Source: an uncultured Lachnospiraceae bacterium (GTDB lineage: Bacteria; Bacillota; Clostridia; Lachnospirales; Lachnospiraceae). From it: DNA of 19,525 bases. Shown one piece after another: positions 7,416 through 14,721 of the stretch (position 1 is the first letter of the stretch; every line of letters begins with the position of its first letter). Location: the NCBI GenBank assembly GCA_947625995.1, contig CANQQN010000009.1, positions 1 to 19,525 of the forward strand. The letters run 5' to 3'. The position numbers were made by a program, and so were the translations under genes. Below the pieces are notes generated by a model. That model was not told the DNA's origin and ran no database searches. It saw only the letters and a list, made by a program, of their open reading frames with translations.

Positions 7416-7472
7416 AACAAACCTCATAAAAGCTGTTACTATACCCTATGACAGCTTTTATGAGGTTATGCA
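7411..7472 (-). promoter_or_regulatory. Long stem-loop burying the ribosome site and start codon of the second PBP
   Basis: A near-perfect inverted repeat fills the whole gap between the two PBP genes. The inner 17 bases, 7420-7436 and 7451-7467, pair without error around a 14-base loop (7437-7450). After a 4-base bulge (7416-7419) another 5 bp pair (7411-7415 with 7468-7472). On the transcript the GAGG ribosome site lies in the long stem, and the AUG at 7415-7413 lies in the terminal 5-bp helix. The stop codon of the upstream PBP gene (7475-7477) is 2 bases from the stem foot, so a ribosome ending there would open it. No U-tract follows, so it is not an intrinsic terminator. Control of translation is inferred. 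Confidence 0.75.
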
Positions 7473-7474
7473 AT

Positions 7475-9502
7475 TCAATCTTCTGCGGTGCCGTTCTCGC
7501 CGTTGTCGCCGGCATAAGCGGTGTCGCCGTTTGTATAATAATCCGATTCTCCGGAATCAGGCGTATTGATCTCGCCCTCGGCAAATCCTTCGCCCGGATT
7601 CCATGATTCGTCGGGCACTACCGACCAGTCGGTGGGCGTTTCTGTGGCCTCCGGGCTGTCTATACGAGTCACATTGCAATAAGGCAATACTTCCGCCATA
7701 ATATTCTGGCAGAGCACGATGGCCAGCTTGCTGTTCGCCTGATTCTCCACATTCGGCTCGTCGATCACCACATATATGGCGATCTCCGGATCATCCACAG
7801 GGGCGCATCCGATAAAGGATACCAGATAGGTGCCCTGTCCGCGGGGGAATTTCTCCGCAGTACCGGTCTTTCCGCCCACGTCGTAGCCGGGAACTCTGGC
7901 GCTGATGGCGGTACCGCTTTCTACTACCGCGCGGATCTGCTCCCGGATCATCTTGGAGGTTTCGGCGGAAACGATCTGTTTCAGCAGCTTCGGCCGGAAA
8001 GTCTCCAGCACCTCCCCGTCCGGAGATTCTATACGGGCCGCCACCTGCGGCTGGTAATAATAGCCTCCGTTGACAAGCGCGCAGAAGCCTGCCATCATCT
8101 GTGTCATGGTAACATTAAAATTCTGACCAAAGGAATTTACCGCCAGATCGATGGCCTGCATATTATCCTTTGTAAATAAAAGCCCCGCGGCGTTGACCTC
8201 CCCTTTCAGATCGATGCCCGTCTTTTTGCCGAAACCAAAATCAGCCTGATATTTTGTAAAGGTGTCTACACCGATCTTGTAGGACATCTGCATCAGCGCG
8301 TCATTACAGGAATTCGCGATAGCGCCGGTAAAATCCAGCGAGCCGTGTCCGCCTGTGTGGGAGCATCTGACTCTCGTCCCGTCCACGATCTCATATCCGT
8401 CACAATAAAATTTCTCATGACCGGTTAGCTTGCCGCTCTCAAGCCCCATGGCGGAGGTAAACAGCTTGAACGTGGAGCCGGGCTCGTAAGTGTCGCTGAT
8501 ACAGAAGTTTCTCCAGATACCGCTCATATTCTTAAGCTTGTCCTCCTCGGACATAGCCTGTATTTCCGCATCCGTATAGGCGCCGATATAAGACAGGTTC
8601 CTCGGATCGTTGAGATCATAGTAAGGATAAGAGCACTGTGCCAGAATCGCGCCGGTTTTCGGATTCGCCACGATCACTGCCGTATGCTTGCTGCCAAGTC
8701 CCGGATTTACGCCGTTTCTGTAGGATTCATTAAAATCCGTTACATACTTTTCCACGATCTTCTGAACGCCGGCGTTGATGTTCAGCACAAGATTGTTGCC
8801 GTCCACAGCCGCTTTCGTCACCGTCTCCAGATTGGAGTCCCCGTTCAGATAGCCGTAGGTGCGTCCGGAAATGCCGTTCAGCACATCATTGTAGTATTCC
8901 TCAACGCCCCAGTTCCCCACATCGCCGGAAAGTGTGAAGCCCAGAAGATTGCTGGCCAGATGGCCGCCCGGGTAATTGCGGATGTAGGTTTCTTCAAACC
9001 AGACGCCTTGAATGTTGTTCTTTTTATCCTCCATCAGTTCCTTGAAGGGCTGCACCACATCATAGGGAACCTCCTTGAGAATGCGCAGATAAGAGCTGTC
9101 GGGCTTATCCTTCAGGTAGCCCCACAGCGTCGCCTCGTCCAGTCCGTCAAAATGCTCCGCCAGCGCCTTGACCGTTGCCTGCTGCACCTGATCTCTTTTC
9201 TTCTCGTTGACTTCATTGAGCACTTTGCAGTCCAATATCACATAGTAGACCTTTTCACTGATCGCCAGCACTTCTCCGTTGATATCTTTGATGGCGCCCC
9301 GCCGGAAAGGAATGGTCTCGCTGCGGTAGCCTTTCTGGGACAATACTTTTTTGGTATATTTGTCGCCGCTGGCCGCGTTGATATACAAAAGTCTTATATT
9401 TAAGGCGATCAGGGCAATCAGAATCAAGGCAAACATCAATATCAGTTTGCCTTGCATTTTCCCTGTCATTTTTTTCAGTTTTCTGATGCGCTTTCCTGCC
9501 AC
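7475..9502 (-). CDS. ftsI: Class B penicillin-binding protein, FtsI/PBP2B type
   Basis: This is the DD-transpeptidase next to ftsL, so the probable divisome FtsI/PBP2B, partner of FtsW. The start is a GTG at 9502 with GGAG 7 bases upstream, giving 675 aa (MAGKRIRKLKK). Longer frames run back into ftsL and have no ribosome site. A basic N-terminus precedes one membrane segment (about 18-42). The dimerisation domain begins near RRGAIKDINGEVLA and includes GVEEYYNDVLNGISG. The transpeptidase motifs are intact: STFK (343-346), SCN (398-400) and KTGT (545-548). After the catalytic domain there is an acidic Gly/Glu/Asp/Asn-rich tail of roughly 60 residues ending GENGTAED, likely disordered, with no PASTA domain. 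The ftsL stop is 25 bases upstream. The symbol follows gene order; the other PBP in this operon could share or split the role. Confidence 0.9.
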   Translation of the reverse strand: MAGKRIRKLKKMTGKMQGKLILMFALILIALIALNIRLLYINAASGDKYTKKVLSQKGYRSETIPFRRGAIKDINGEVLAISEKVYYVILDCKVLNEVNEKKRDQVQQATVKALAEHFDGLDEATLWGYLKDKPDSSYLRILKEVPYDVVQPFKELMEDKKNNIQGVWFEETYIRNYPGGHLASNLLGFTLSGDVGNWGVEEYYNDVLNGISGRTYGYLNGDSNLETVTKAAVDGNNLVLNINAGVQKIVEKYVTDFNESYRNGVNPGLGSKHTAVIVANPKTGAILAQCSYPYYDLNDPRNLSYIGAYTDAEIQAMSEEDKLKNMSGIWRNFCISDTYEPGSTFKLFTSAMGLESGKLTGHEKFYCDGYEIVDGTRVRCSHTGGHGSLDFTGAIANSCNDALMQMSYKIGVDTFTKYQADFGFGKKTGIDLKGEVNAAGLLFTKDNMQAIDLAVNSFGQNFNVTMTQMMAGFCALVNGGYYYQPQVAARIESPDGEVLETFRPKLLKQIVSAETSKMIREQIRAVVESGTAISARVPGYDVGGKTGTAEKFPRGQGTYLVSFIGCAPVDDPEIAIYVVIDEPNVENQANSKLAIVLCQNIMAEVLPYCNVTRIDSPEATETPTDWSVVPDESWNPGEGFAEGEINTPDSGESDYYTNGDTAYAGDNGENGTAED

Positions 9503-9527
9503 CGGAATTCTCCTTTTTCTCGTATGG

Positions 9528-10049
9528 TTATTCGCTGAAATAATCCAGCACAGAGGAGGTGTCGCCGTCGGGGACATCCTTGTACTGCCTTACATAATCG
9601 CTGTCGTCGTATGTATAGTTTACGATCTGGCTGTCGTCGGCCTCCTTCATGCCCAGCTTGTCCATGGCTGTCTGCCTGATGGCGTTCAGGTCCACAGATT
9701 CTCTGATTCTGGCCAGATGAAAATCATTTTCCGCCTTCATATCCTCAAGCTGTACCTGAAGGGAGGAGATCTCCGCCACGTTTTTGTTCATGGTGGTCTG
9801 CATTTTTAAAAACTGGTAACAGATAAACACCAGCACTACGGCTGCGACGGTCAGGAACATTACATACAAAAAGCTGATCCTCTCCGCCTGCGCAATGGTA
9901 CGCCGCCGTTCCCTGATCTCCTGCTGCCGGAGATGTTCCATAGGGTCCCTGCGCGGGTCCGCAAGGATCTGCACGTTCTTTCTCACCGTATTCCCATGAA
10001 CGTAAGCTTCTCTTGTATAAGGTTTCGATGATACTCCGTTTGCCGCCAT
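9528..10049 (-). CDS. ftsL: FtsL-like septum formation protein
   Basis: This is a 173-aa bitopic protein with a cytoplasmic basic region (about 1-57, RQQEIRERRRTIAQAERI at its end), one membrane helix (about 58-81, FLYVMFLTVAAVVLVFICYQF) and a short coiled-coil-like stretch (about 85-115, MNKNVAEISSLQVQLEDMKAEN). The FtsL/DivIC signature DLNAIRQTAMDKLGM follows, then an acidic Tyr/Asp-rich tail (NYTYDDSDYVRQYKDV). FtsL-type proteins bridge FtsQ/DivIB and the FtsW-PBP pair. Sequence identity in this family is low, so the call rests on topology, the signature and position between rsmH and the PBP gene. The ATG at 10049 has a perfect AGGAGG 6 bases upstream; an in-frame ATG at 10103 would overlap rsmH and lacks such a site. 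The N-terminal domain is longer than in E. coli FtsL. Confidence 0.85.
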   Translation of the reverse strand: MAANGVSSKPYTREAYVHGNTVRKNVQILADPRRDPMEHLRQQEIRERRRTIAQAERISFLYVMFLTVAAVVLVFICYQFLKMQTTMNKNVAEISSLQVQLEDMKAENDFHLARIRESVDLNAIRQTAMDKLGMKEADDSQIVNYTYDDSDYVRQYKDVPDGDTSSVLDYFSE

Positions 10050-10089
10050 GATTTCCTCCTGACTGCCGGCTATTGCTTCCCGGCCTGTT

Positions 10090-11022
10090 TTATATATGTT
10101 CAAAGATTCTTAATTTTGCGCTTTTTGACCGCTTATTCTCCGCCATCTCTTCCGCAGATGGAACAATGGGCCTGCGGGTGATCACTGTCCCCAGAGGCTT
10201 CTTCCCGCAGACGCACACCGGAAACTCCTTAGGGCATGTACAAGGATTTTCCGCCCTGCGGAACGCGTTTTTCACGATACGGTCTTCTAAAGAGTGGAAC
10301 GTGATGATACAGATGCGGCCTCCCCTGTCCAGCAGGCCGATCATTTCATCCAGAGAATTCTCCAGCCCTTCCAGTTCTCCGTTTAACGCGATGCGGATAG
10401 CCTGAAAGGTCTTTTTCGCCGGATGCCCCATGGACGCCTGCACCTTCATGGGAATCGCCCGTTTTATGATCTCCGTCAGTTCTCCCGTAGTCTCTATGGG
10501 CTTTTGCCGGCGGGCCGCCACAATGTGCTTCGCGATATTTTTCGCGAACCGATCCTCTCCGTAATTGCGGATCATGTGAAACAGTTCCGCTTCACTGTAA
10601 GTATTCACAAGCTCTTTGGCAGTCATCGCCTGCCGCTGATCCATACGCATATCCAAAGGCGCGTCGTATTTGTAGCTGAATCCCCGCTCCAGCGTGTCAA
10701 GCTGATAACTGGAAACTCCCAGATCCAGCAGGATGCCCTGCACCTTTTCAATGCCAAGCTCCAAAAGCCGCGCTTTCATTTCCGTATAATTGCTGCGGAT
10801 GACGGTAGTTTTCTCCCGGAAGGGAGAAAGCCTGTCCGATGCCGCTTCTATGGCCGCCCCATCCCGGTCAATGCCGATCAGCCTTCCCGACGCCAGACGC
10901 CTGCATATTTCATAGGAATGGCCGCCGCCGCCTAAAGTACCGTCCACATAGATACCGTCGGGGCGGATGTTCAATCCTTCTATGCATTCCTTCAGCAAAA
11001 CCGAACGGTGCTTAAATTCCAT
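10090..11022 (-). CDS. rsmH: 16S rRNA (cytosine(1402)-N(4))-methyltransferase RsmH (MraW)
   Basis: RsmH methylates N4 of C1402 in 16S rRNA at the decoding centre using S-adenosylmethionine. The 310-aa sequence opens MEFKHRSVLLKE, as the family does. It carries the SAM-binding loop YVDGTLGGGGHS (25-36), IDRD (51-54), ILLDLGVSSYQLD (97-109), LDMRMD (123-128) and, near the C-terminus, ITFHSLEDRIVKN followed by CPKEFPVCVCG. The ATG at 11022 has AAGGAG 7 bases upstream, and mraZ ends 19 bases before it. This is the usual second gene of the dcw operon. Length is typical and all motifs are intact. Confidence 0.97.
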   Translation of the reverse strand: MEFKHRSVLLKECIEGLNIRPDGIYVDGTLGGGGHSYEICRRLASGRLIGIDRDGAAIEAASDRLSPFREKTTVIRSNYTEMKARLLELGIEKVQGILLDLGVSSYQLDTLERGFSYKYDAPLDMRMDQRQAMTAKELVNTYSEAELFHMIRNYGEDRFAKNIAKHIVAARRQKPIETTGELTEIIKRAIPMKVQASMGHPAKKTFQAIRIALNGELEGLENSLDEMIGLLDRGGRICIITFHSLEDRIVKNAFRRAENPCTCPKEFPVCVCGKKPLGTVITRRPIVPSAEEMAENKRSKSAKLRIFEHI

Positions 11023-11041
11023 ATATCGCTCCTTATCAAGA

Positions 11042-11473
11042 TCAGATACTCAGTCCAAGCTCCGCCAGATGCGCCTCGATCATATCCATATCGGAATCGT
11101 CGCAAGCGCTCTCCCAGCGTTCCTTGCTCCAGATCTCGATCCTGTCCAGAACGCCTACCAGCACAATGTCCTTATCCAGACCTGCATGTTCCCGAAGCTT
11201 TGCCGGCAGCAGCACCCGGCCCTGCTTGTCCAGTTCGCCGTCCGCCGCCGCGCCGGAGAAGTGACGGACCAGCTTCCGGCTGTCCTTCACGCTCAGAGGC
11301 AACGCTTTCAGTTCATCTGTCAACGCGCGAAAGGCTTCGTTGGGAAGGACAAACAGACAGCCGTCCATACCTTTGGTGATCACAAACTTCTCGCCAAGCT
11401 CTTCTCTGTACTTCGCGGGAATGATCACGCGCCCTTTTGCATCCAGACTGTGACTGTATTCACCCATGAACAT
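11042..11473 (-). CDS. mraZ: Transcriptional regulator MraZ
   Basis: MraZ is a small DNA-binding protein of the AbrB/SpoVT fold that controls its own dcw operon. The 143-aa protein has the typical opening MFMGEYSHSLDAKGR and two copies of the fold motif: DAKGRVIIPAKYRE (11-24) and DKQGRVLLPAKLRE (82-95). GGGGAGGTGA lies upstream of the ATG at 11473; a second ATG two codons later is less likely. It is the first gene of the operon. Four regularly spaced boxes in its leader match the known pattern of MraZ operators, so autoregulation is likely. Confidence 0.97.
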   Translation of the reverse strand: MFMGEYSHSLDAKGRVIIPAKYREELGEKFVITKGMDGCLFVLPNEAFRALTDELKALPLSVKDSRKLVRHFSGAAADGELDKQGRVLLPAKLREHAGLDKDIVLVGVLDRIEIWSKERWESACDDSDMDMIEAHLAELGLSI

Positions 11474-11525
11474 GCCGTCTCACCTCCCCTTTCTCTTTCG
11501 CAGAGGGTACAAAGCAGTTTTTTCC

Positions 11526-11560
11526 ACCATTTGGCACCATTTCAACCCACTTTGTACCAC
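11526..11560 (-). promoter_or_regulatory. MraZ operator: four TGG boxes at 10-bp steps
   Basis: On the minus strand four TGG triplets lie exactly 10 bp apart, at 11559-11557, 11549-11547, 11539-11537 and 11529-11527. Each is followed, with small changes, by an A-rich end (pattern TGGNNNNAAA). MraZ of E. coli is known to bind TGGGN repeats with 5-nt spacers, the same 10-bp step, and Mycoplasma MraZ sites contain AAAGTGG-like units. The boxes begin a few bases after the predicted transcription start, so bound MraZ would sit on the start region. MraZ is encoded directly downstream. Confidence 0.8.
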
Positions 11561-11568
11561 TTTTCTAT

Positions 11569-11597
11569 ATTCTAAACTATATTTTCTGAAAAGACAA
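11569..11597 (-). promoter_or_regulatory. Promoter of the mraZ/dcw operon
   Basis: On the minus strand TTGTCT (11597-11592) and TAGAAT (11574-11569) are separated by 17 bases, a good sigma-A-type match. An A/T-rich tract (11600-11640) upstream could act as an UP element. The start of transcription should be near 11562, giving a leader of about 90 bases that contains the MraZ boxes. No other strong promoter was noticed inside the operon, though I did not scan every gene. Confidence 0.65.
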
Positions 11598-11640
11598 CCC
11601 CCAAATGGGATTTTTTAAATATTGTTAACTTTTTTTTAAC

Positions 11641-11665
11641 AAAAAAAGCGTTCCCTAAGAAACGC
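11641..11665 (-). terminator. Intrinsic terminator upstream of the mraZ promoter
   Basis: On the minus strand GCGTTTC (11665-11659), a TTAG loop and GGAACGC (11654-11648) form a 7-bp stem with one G-T pair, followed directly by seven T (11647-11641). It lies about 110 bases beyond the stronger terminator at 11754-11779. It may be a back-up terminator, or the end of a short separate transcript. Confidence 0.6.
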
Positions 11666-11700
11666 CTGCAGATACCGATATTACAATACTTTTTGAAAAA

Positions 11701-11741
11701 CTATATCTTGTGTCTCGCGCCTGTATCCGAACAATATATAG
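11701..11741. other. Imperfect hairpin between two terminators
   Basis: CTATATCTTGT (11701-11711) and ACAATATATAG (11731-11741) are complementary at 10 of 11 positions around a 19-base GC-rich loop. The hairpin lies in the gene-free stretch 11474-11802, between the two minus-strand terminators. No convincing promoter or open frame accompanies it. Apart from this hairpin, the two terminators and the mraZ promoter and operator, I see nothing else in the stretch. Confidence 0.35.
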
Positions 11742-11753
11742 CGTAAATGTTAC

Positions 11754-11779
11754 AAAAAAAGAGCGCCCGTAAGCGCTCT
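11754..11779 (-). terminator. Intrinsic terminator of the aminotransferase operon
   Basis: On the minus strand AGAGCGC and GCGCTCT form a 7-bp stem with a 6-base loop (11779-11760, sharing one base with the tract), followed by a run of T (11760-11754). It lies 23 bases after the stop of the Sm_multidrug_ex gene and ends that operon before the dcw promoter. Confidence 0.85.
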
Positions 11780-11802
11780 CTCTTCAATCAATTTTTAAAT
11801 CG

Positions 11803-12300
11803 TCAGGAGATCAGGCTGTTTAAAAGCCCGTAAGAAAACACAGATACGATGGCCGCGGCCAACAATACGCCGATAAAAATAGCCACGATCGCCTTTTTGA
11901 AATCCACATCCAGTAGCGCGGCGATTAACGCGCCGGTCCACGCGCCGGTTCCGGGCAGGGGAATCCCCACGAAAAGGACCAAGCCCCAGAATTCATACTT
12001 TTCGATCTGGTCGCTCTTTGACATGGCCTTCGTCTCCAGTTTATCCACCAGCTTTCCAAAGCCTTTGAACCTCCGCATCCATTTGAAGATCTTTTTGATA
12101 AACAAAAGGATAAACGGAATGGGAAGAATATTCGCGACGATACACACGGGCAGGGCTGTGAGGAACGGCACCTTCAAAAGAGTCGCGGCCACCAGCCCCC
12201 CTCTCAGTTCCAAAATAGGCAGCAGGGAAATGATGATAACGATCACAAGGGGATTGATCCCCTGCAAAAGATCCAATAGCCATTTAACTAAACCTTCCAT
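11803..12300 (-). CDS. Small membrane protein, Sm_multidrug_ex (COG2426) family
   Basis: This 165-aa hydrophobic protein has about four membrane segments. It carries the family's characteristic ELRGG (31-35, after LLPIL) and GIPLPGTGAWTGALIAALL (about 112-130), and a basic cytoplasmic loop between the halves (KKIFKWMRRFKGFGKL). The family is often called 'small multi-drug export protein', but transport has little direct support, so the function is best treated as unknown. The ATG at 12300 lies inside the end of hisC (17-base overlap), and GGAG is 7 bases upstream, so translation is probably coupled. It is the last gene of its operon, before a strong terminator. The link with two aminotransferases hints at nothing certain about its substrate. 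Confidence 0.85.
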   Translation of the reverse strand: MEGLVKWLLDLLQGINPLVIVIIISLLPILELRGGLVAATLLKVPFLTALPVCIVANILPIPFILLFIKKIFKWMRRFKGFGKLVDKLETKAMSKSDQIEKYEFWGLVLFVGIPLPGTGAWTGALIAALLDVDFKKAIVAIFIGVLLAAAIVSVFSYGLLNSLIS

Positions 12301-13366
12301 CAGGCGTCTCCTTTTTCATATATTTTTTCAAAAACGCAAGCAGGATATCCATCTGTTCATCCGTTCCCACGGTAATGCGCAGGTAGCTGCTGATCCGGGG
12401 CTTCTCAAAATACCGCACAAAAATATGCTGCTGCCGGAGAGCCTCAAAAAGCTTCTTTGCATCATATGCCGGGTGGGAGGCAAAAATAAAGTTCGCCTTA
12501 GAATCGGGAAAGACAAAGCCCAGCGCCGCAAGCTCCTTTTTGACCCGCTCCCGGGTATTCACGATCTTTTGGCAGGTCTTCCGGAAATACGCTTCGTCCT
12601 TCAGGGCGCAGGCGCCAAGCTCCAAGGCAAACCGGTTCATGGTGTAGGAATTGACGGAATTGCGCACGCCGTAGAGATATCCGATCAGCTTTTTGCTGCC
12701 TACGGCAAATCCCACCCGCAGACCCGCCATGGAGCGGGATTTTGAAAAGGTCTGCACCACCAGAAGATTGTCATACTTCTCCACCAGAGGAATCGCGGAG
12801 GCCGTCCCAAAGTCCACGTAAGCCTCATCCACGATCACCACCACGTCCCGGTTGTGACACAGGATATCCTCTATCTCCGAGAGCGCCAGCGCCGCCCCCG
12901 TAGGCGCGTTGGGATTTGGAAAGACCACGCCGCCGTTTTCCCGGCGGTAATCCTCCTTCACAATGCCGAACTGCCTGTCAAGGGGAATCTGCTCATAGGG
13001 TATCCCATATACTTCCGCCCACACGTCGTAGAAGGAATAAGTGATGTCGGGAAACAACACCGGCCTCCCGCTGTTGAAGAACGCAAGAAAAGCCATGGAA
13101 AGCACGTCGTCAGAACCTACGCCCACAAACACCTGCTCTCGATCTACGCCGTAACGGTCCGCCAGCCCCTGTACCAGACTGCTCATAGCCGGGTCCGGAT
13201 ACAGCCGCAGCGTATCCGGATCAAAGCTTTTAAGCTTTTGGGCCACCAGCGGAGAAGGGGGATACGGATTTTCATTGGTATTGAGCTTCACCACATGGGA
13301 AAGCTTGGGCTGTTCTCCCGGCGTATAGGGCGTCACCGCTCTTACATTGGCTTCCCAGCCCCTCAT
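12284..13366 (-). CDS. hisC: Histidinol-phosphate aminotransferase-like protein (HisC family)
   Basis: This is a 360-aa PLP enzyme of fold type I. HisC converts imidazole-acetol phosphate and glutamate to histidinol phosphate in histidine synthesis. Visible motifs are VKLNTNENPYPPSP (about 27-39), the substrate/PLP loop VGVGSDDVLSM (81-91), FPNPNAPTG (149-157), DEAYVDF (180-186) and the PLP-binding Lys in TFSKSRSMAGLRVGF (K209). The ATG at 13366 shares a base with the stop of the upstream aminotransferase (TGATG) and has GGAGG 9 bases upstream; the preceding in-frame TTG is a less likely start. No other his gene is present, so a role with other aromatic or prephenate-type substrates is possible. 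The downstream membrane-protein gene overlaps its end. Confidence 0.85.
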   Translation of the reverse strand: MRGWEANVRAVTPYTPGEQPKLSHVVKLNTNENPYPPSPLVAQKLKSFDPDTLRLYPDPAMSSLVQGLADRYGVDREQVFVGVGSDDVLSMAFLAFFNSGRPVLFPDITYSFYDVWAEVYGIPYEQIPLDRQFGIVKEDYRRENGGVVFPNPNAPTGAALALSEIEDILCHNRDVVVIVDEAYVDFGTASAIPLVEKYDNLLVVQTFSKSRSMAGLRVGFAVGSKKLIGYLYGVRNSVNSYTMNRFALELGACALKDEAYFRKTCQKIVNTRERVKKELAALGFVFPDSKANFIFASHPAYDAKKLFEALRQQHIFVRYFEKPRISSYLRITVGTDEQMDILLAFLKKYMKKETPDGRFS

Positions 13367-14571
13367 CAATGCTTTCCTCCGAAGTAATCCGCCGCCAGTT
13401 TTTCAAATGCGGGGATCGAGCGCTGTATCGTTTCATATTTCACGCAGTACGCCAACCGCACAAATCCGGGGCAGCCGAAGGAACTGCCGGGAACGATCAG
13501 CAGATGATATTCTTTTGCCTTTTCACAAAACGCCTTTTCATCCGCAATGGGAGATTTCACAAACAGATAGAACGCGCCCTCCGGTTTGATACAGGAAAAG
13601 CCCAGTCCTGTGAGGGTCTCATACAGAAGCTTTCTGTTGCGGTTATAATATTCCACATCGGTCCTCGCGTCCAGACATCTTGCCACTGCAAGCTGCTGCA
13701 GACCCGGCGCGTTCACAAATCCCAAAATACGGTTTGCCACGCCTGCGGCGGAAATGATAGTATCCGCGTCCGTCAGGGTGTCCGGCATCACCAGATAACC
13801 GATGCGCTCACCGGGCAGGGACAGGGATTTACTGTAGGAATAACCGACAATAGTATTGTCATAATAGTTGGGCAGATAGGGAACCTCTACCCCGTCGTAC
13901 ACCAGTTCCCTGTAAGGCTCGTCGGAGATCAGATAGATGGCCGTGCCAAGCTCCCGCTGCTTCTCATTGAGGATCTGCGCAAGCTTTTTGACAGTTTCTT
14001 CCGAATAAACCACGCCGGTAGGATTATTGGGCGTGTTGACGATCAGCGCTTTTGTCTTTGGCGTGATCTTTTGGCGAAGCTCTTCCAGATTGGGCTGAAA
14101 GGTCTCTGTATCGGGAGAGATCTCCACCAGCTTTCCTTCAAAGTTGTCAACATAGCTTCTGTACTCTCCGAAATAGGGAGAAAACGTAATCACCTCATCG
14201 CCGGGATTCAGCAAGGTTTTTAAGATCACGTTCAGACCGCCTGCCGCTCCCACGGTCATCAGAATGTTTTTCTGGGTGAACTTTGTGCCGAATCTGCCGT
14301 TTAAGGACTGCGCAATGGCCTCCCGCACTTCCTCGAAGCCGGCATTGTTCATATAGCCGTGGAGACGCACCGGATCTTCTTTTTCAACCAGATCCAGAAT
14401 CGCGTCCTTCACCTGCGCGGGGGCGGCAACATTGGGATTGCCCAGACTAAAGTCATACACATTGTCCGCGCCGTACCGGGCGGCCATCTTCGCGCCTTCC
14501 TCGAACATCGCGCGGATAGCGGAACTGTTTTTCACCATATTCAGCATTTTATCCGAAATCATCGTATTCAT
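13366..14571 (-). CDS. PLP-dependent class I/II aminotransferase (aspartate aminotransferase-like)
   Basis: This 401-aa fold-type-I enzyme would transfer amino groups between an amino acid (probably aspartate or an aromatic) and a keto acid. Seen are FSLGNPNVAAP (41-51), HGYMNNAGFEEVREAIA (71-87), NTPNNPTGVVYS (179-190), SDEPYRELVYDG (216-227) and SYSKSLSLPGERIGYL, in which K248 should bind PLP. The C-terminal substrate-binding part has KPEGAFYLFVKSP. The ATG at 14571 follows AGAAGGAAAGGAT. It is the first gene of an operon with hisC and a small membrane protein, and it has its own promoter 29 bases upstream. The exact substrate cannot be read from the sequence; aspartate aminotransferase is the usual database label for this kind of Clostridia protein. 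Confidence 0.88.
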   Translation of the reverse strand: MNTMISDKMLNMVKNSSAIRAMFEEGAKMAARYGADNVYDFSLGNPNVAAPAQVKDAILDLVEKEDPVRLHGYMNNAGFEEVREAIAQSLNGRFGTKFTQKNILMTVGAAGGLNVILKTLLNPGDEVITFSPYFGEYRSYVDNFEGKLVEISPDTETFQPNLEELRQKITPKTKALIVNTPNNPTGVVYSEETVKKLAQILNEKQRELGTAIYLISDEPYRELVYDGVEVPYLPNYYDNTIVGYSYSKSLSLPGERIGYLVMPDTLTDADTIISAAGVANRILGFVNAPGLQQLAVARCLDARTDVEYYNRNRKLLYETLTGLGFSCIKPEGAFYLFVKSPIADEKAFCEKAKEYHLLIVPGSSFGCPGFVRLAYCVKYETIQRSIPAFEKLAADYFGGKH

Positions 14572-14599
14572 ATCCTTTCCTTCTGAATAAATTAAGGTA

Positions 14600-14628
14600 A
14601 TGATACCAAACCTGAATCAAATAATCAA
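14600..14628 (-). promoter_or_regulatory. Promoter of the aminotransferase operon
   Basis: On the minus strand TTGATT (14628-14623) and TATCAT (14605-14600) are spaced by 17 bases, about 29 bases before the aminotransferase ATG. A short palindrome (GGTA..TACC, 14597-14608) overlaps the -10 region. No T-box or other riboswitch is evident in the roughly 90 bases between this promoter and the htrA terminator. Confidence 0.6.
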
Positions 14629-14721
14629 GAGTCCTTTTGCGGGATCCGCAGGTAAAAAAGCGTTGTCCGGCGGCGACACTTCGCCATCCATTCTCTTGGT
14701 TCGCGCATTTTCCTATTGCAC

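Noticed and set aside
7411..7472. The PBP intergenic stem as a Rho-independent terminator
   Set aside because: The stem is A/T-rich and no run of U follows; the sequence after it is the coding start of the next gene.
8684..9403. Long open frame on the plus strand opposite the ftsI-type PBP gene
   Set aside because: The minus-strand frame encodes an unmistakable transpeptidase with all motifs. The opposite frame has no family motif and no spaced ribosome site.
14572..14721. T-box or amino-acid riboswitch before the aminotransferase operon
   Set aside because: The promoter lies only about 29 bases before the start codon, so no leader long enough exists, and no T-box core or antiterminator is visible.
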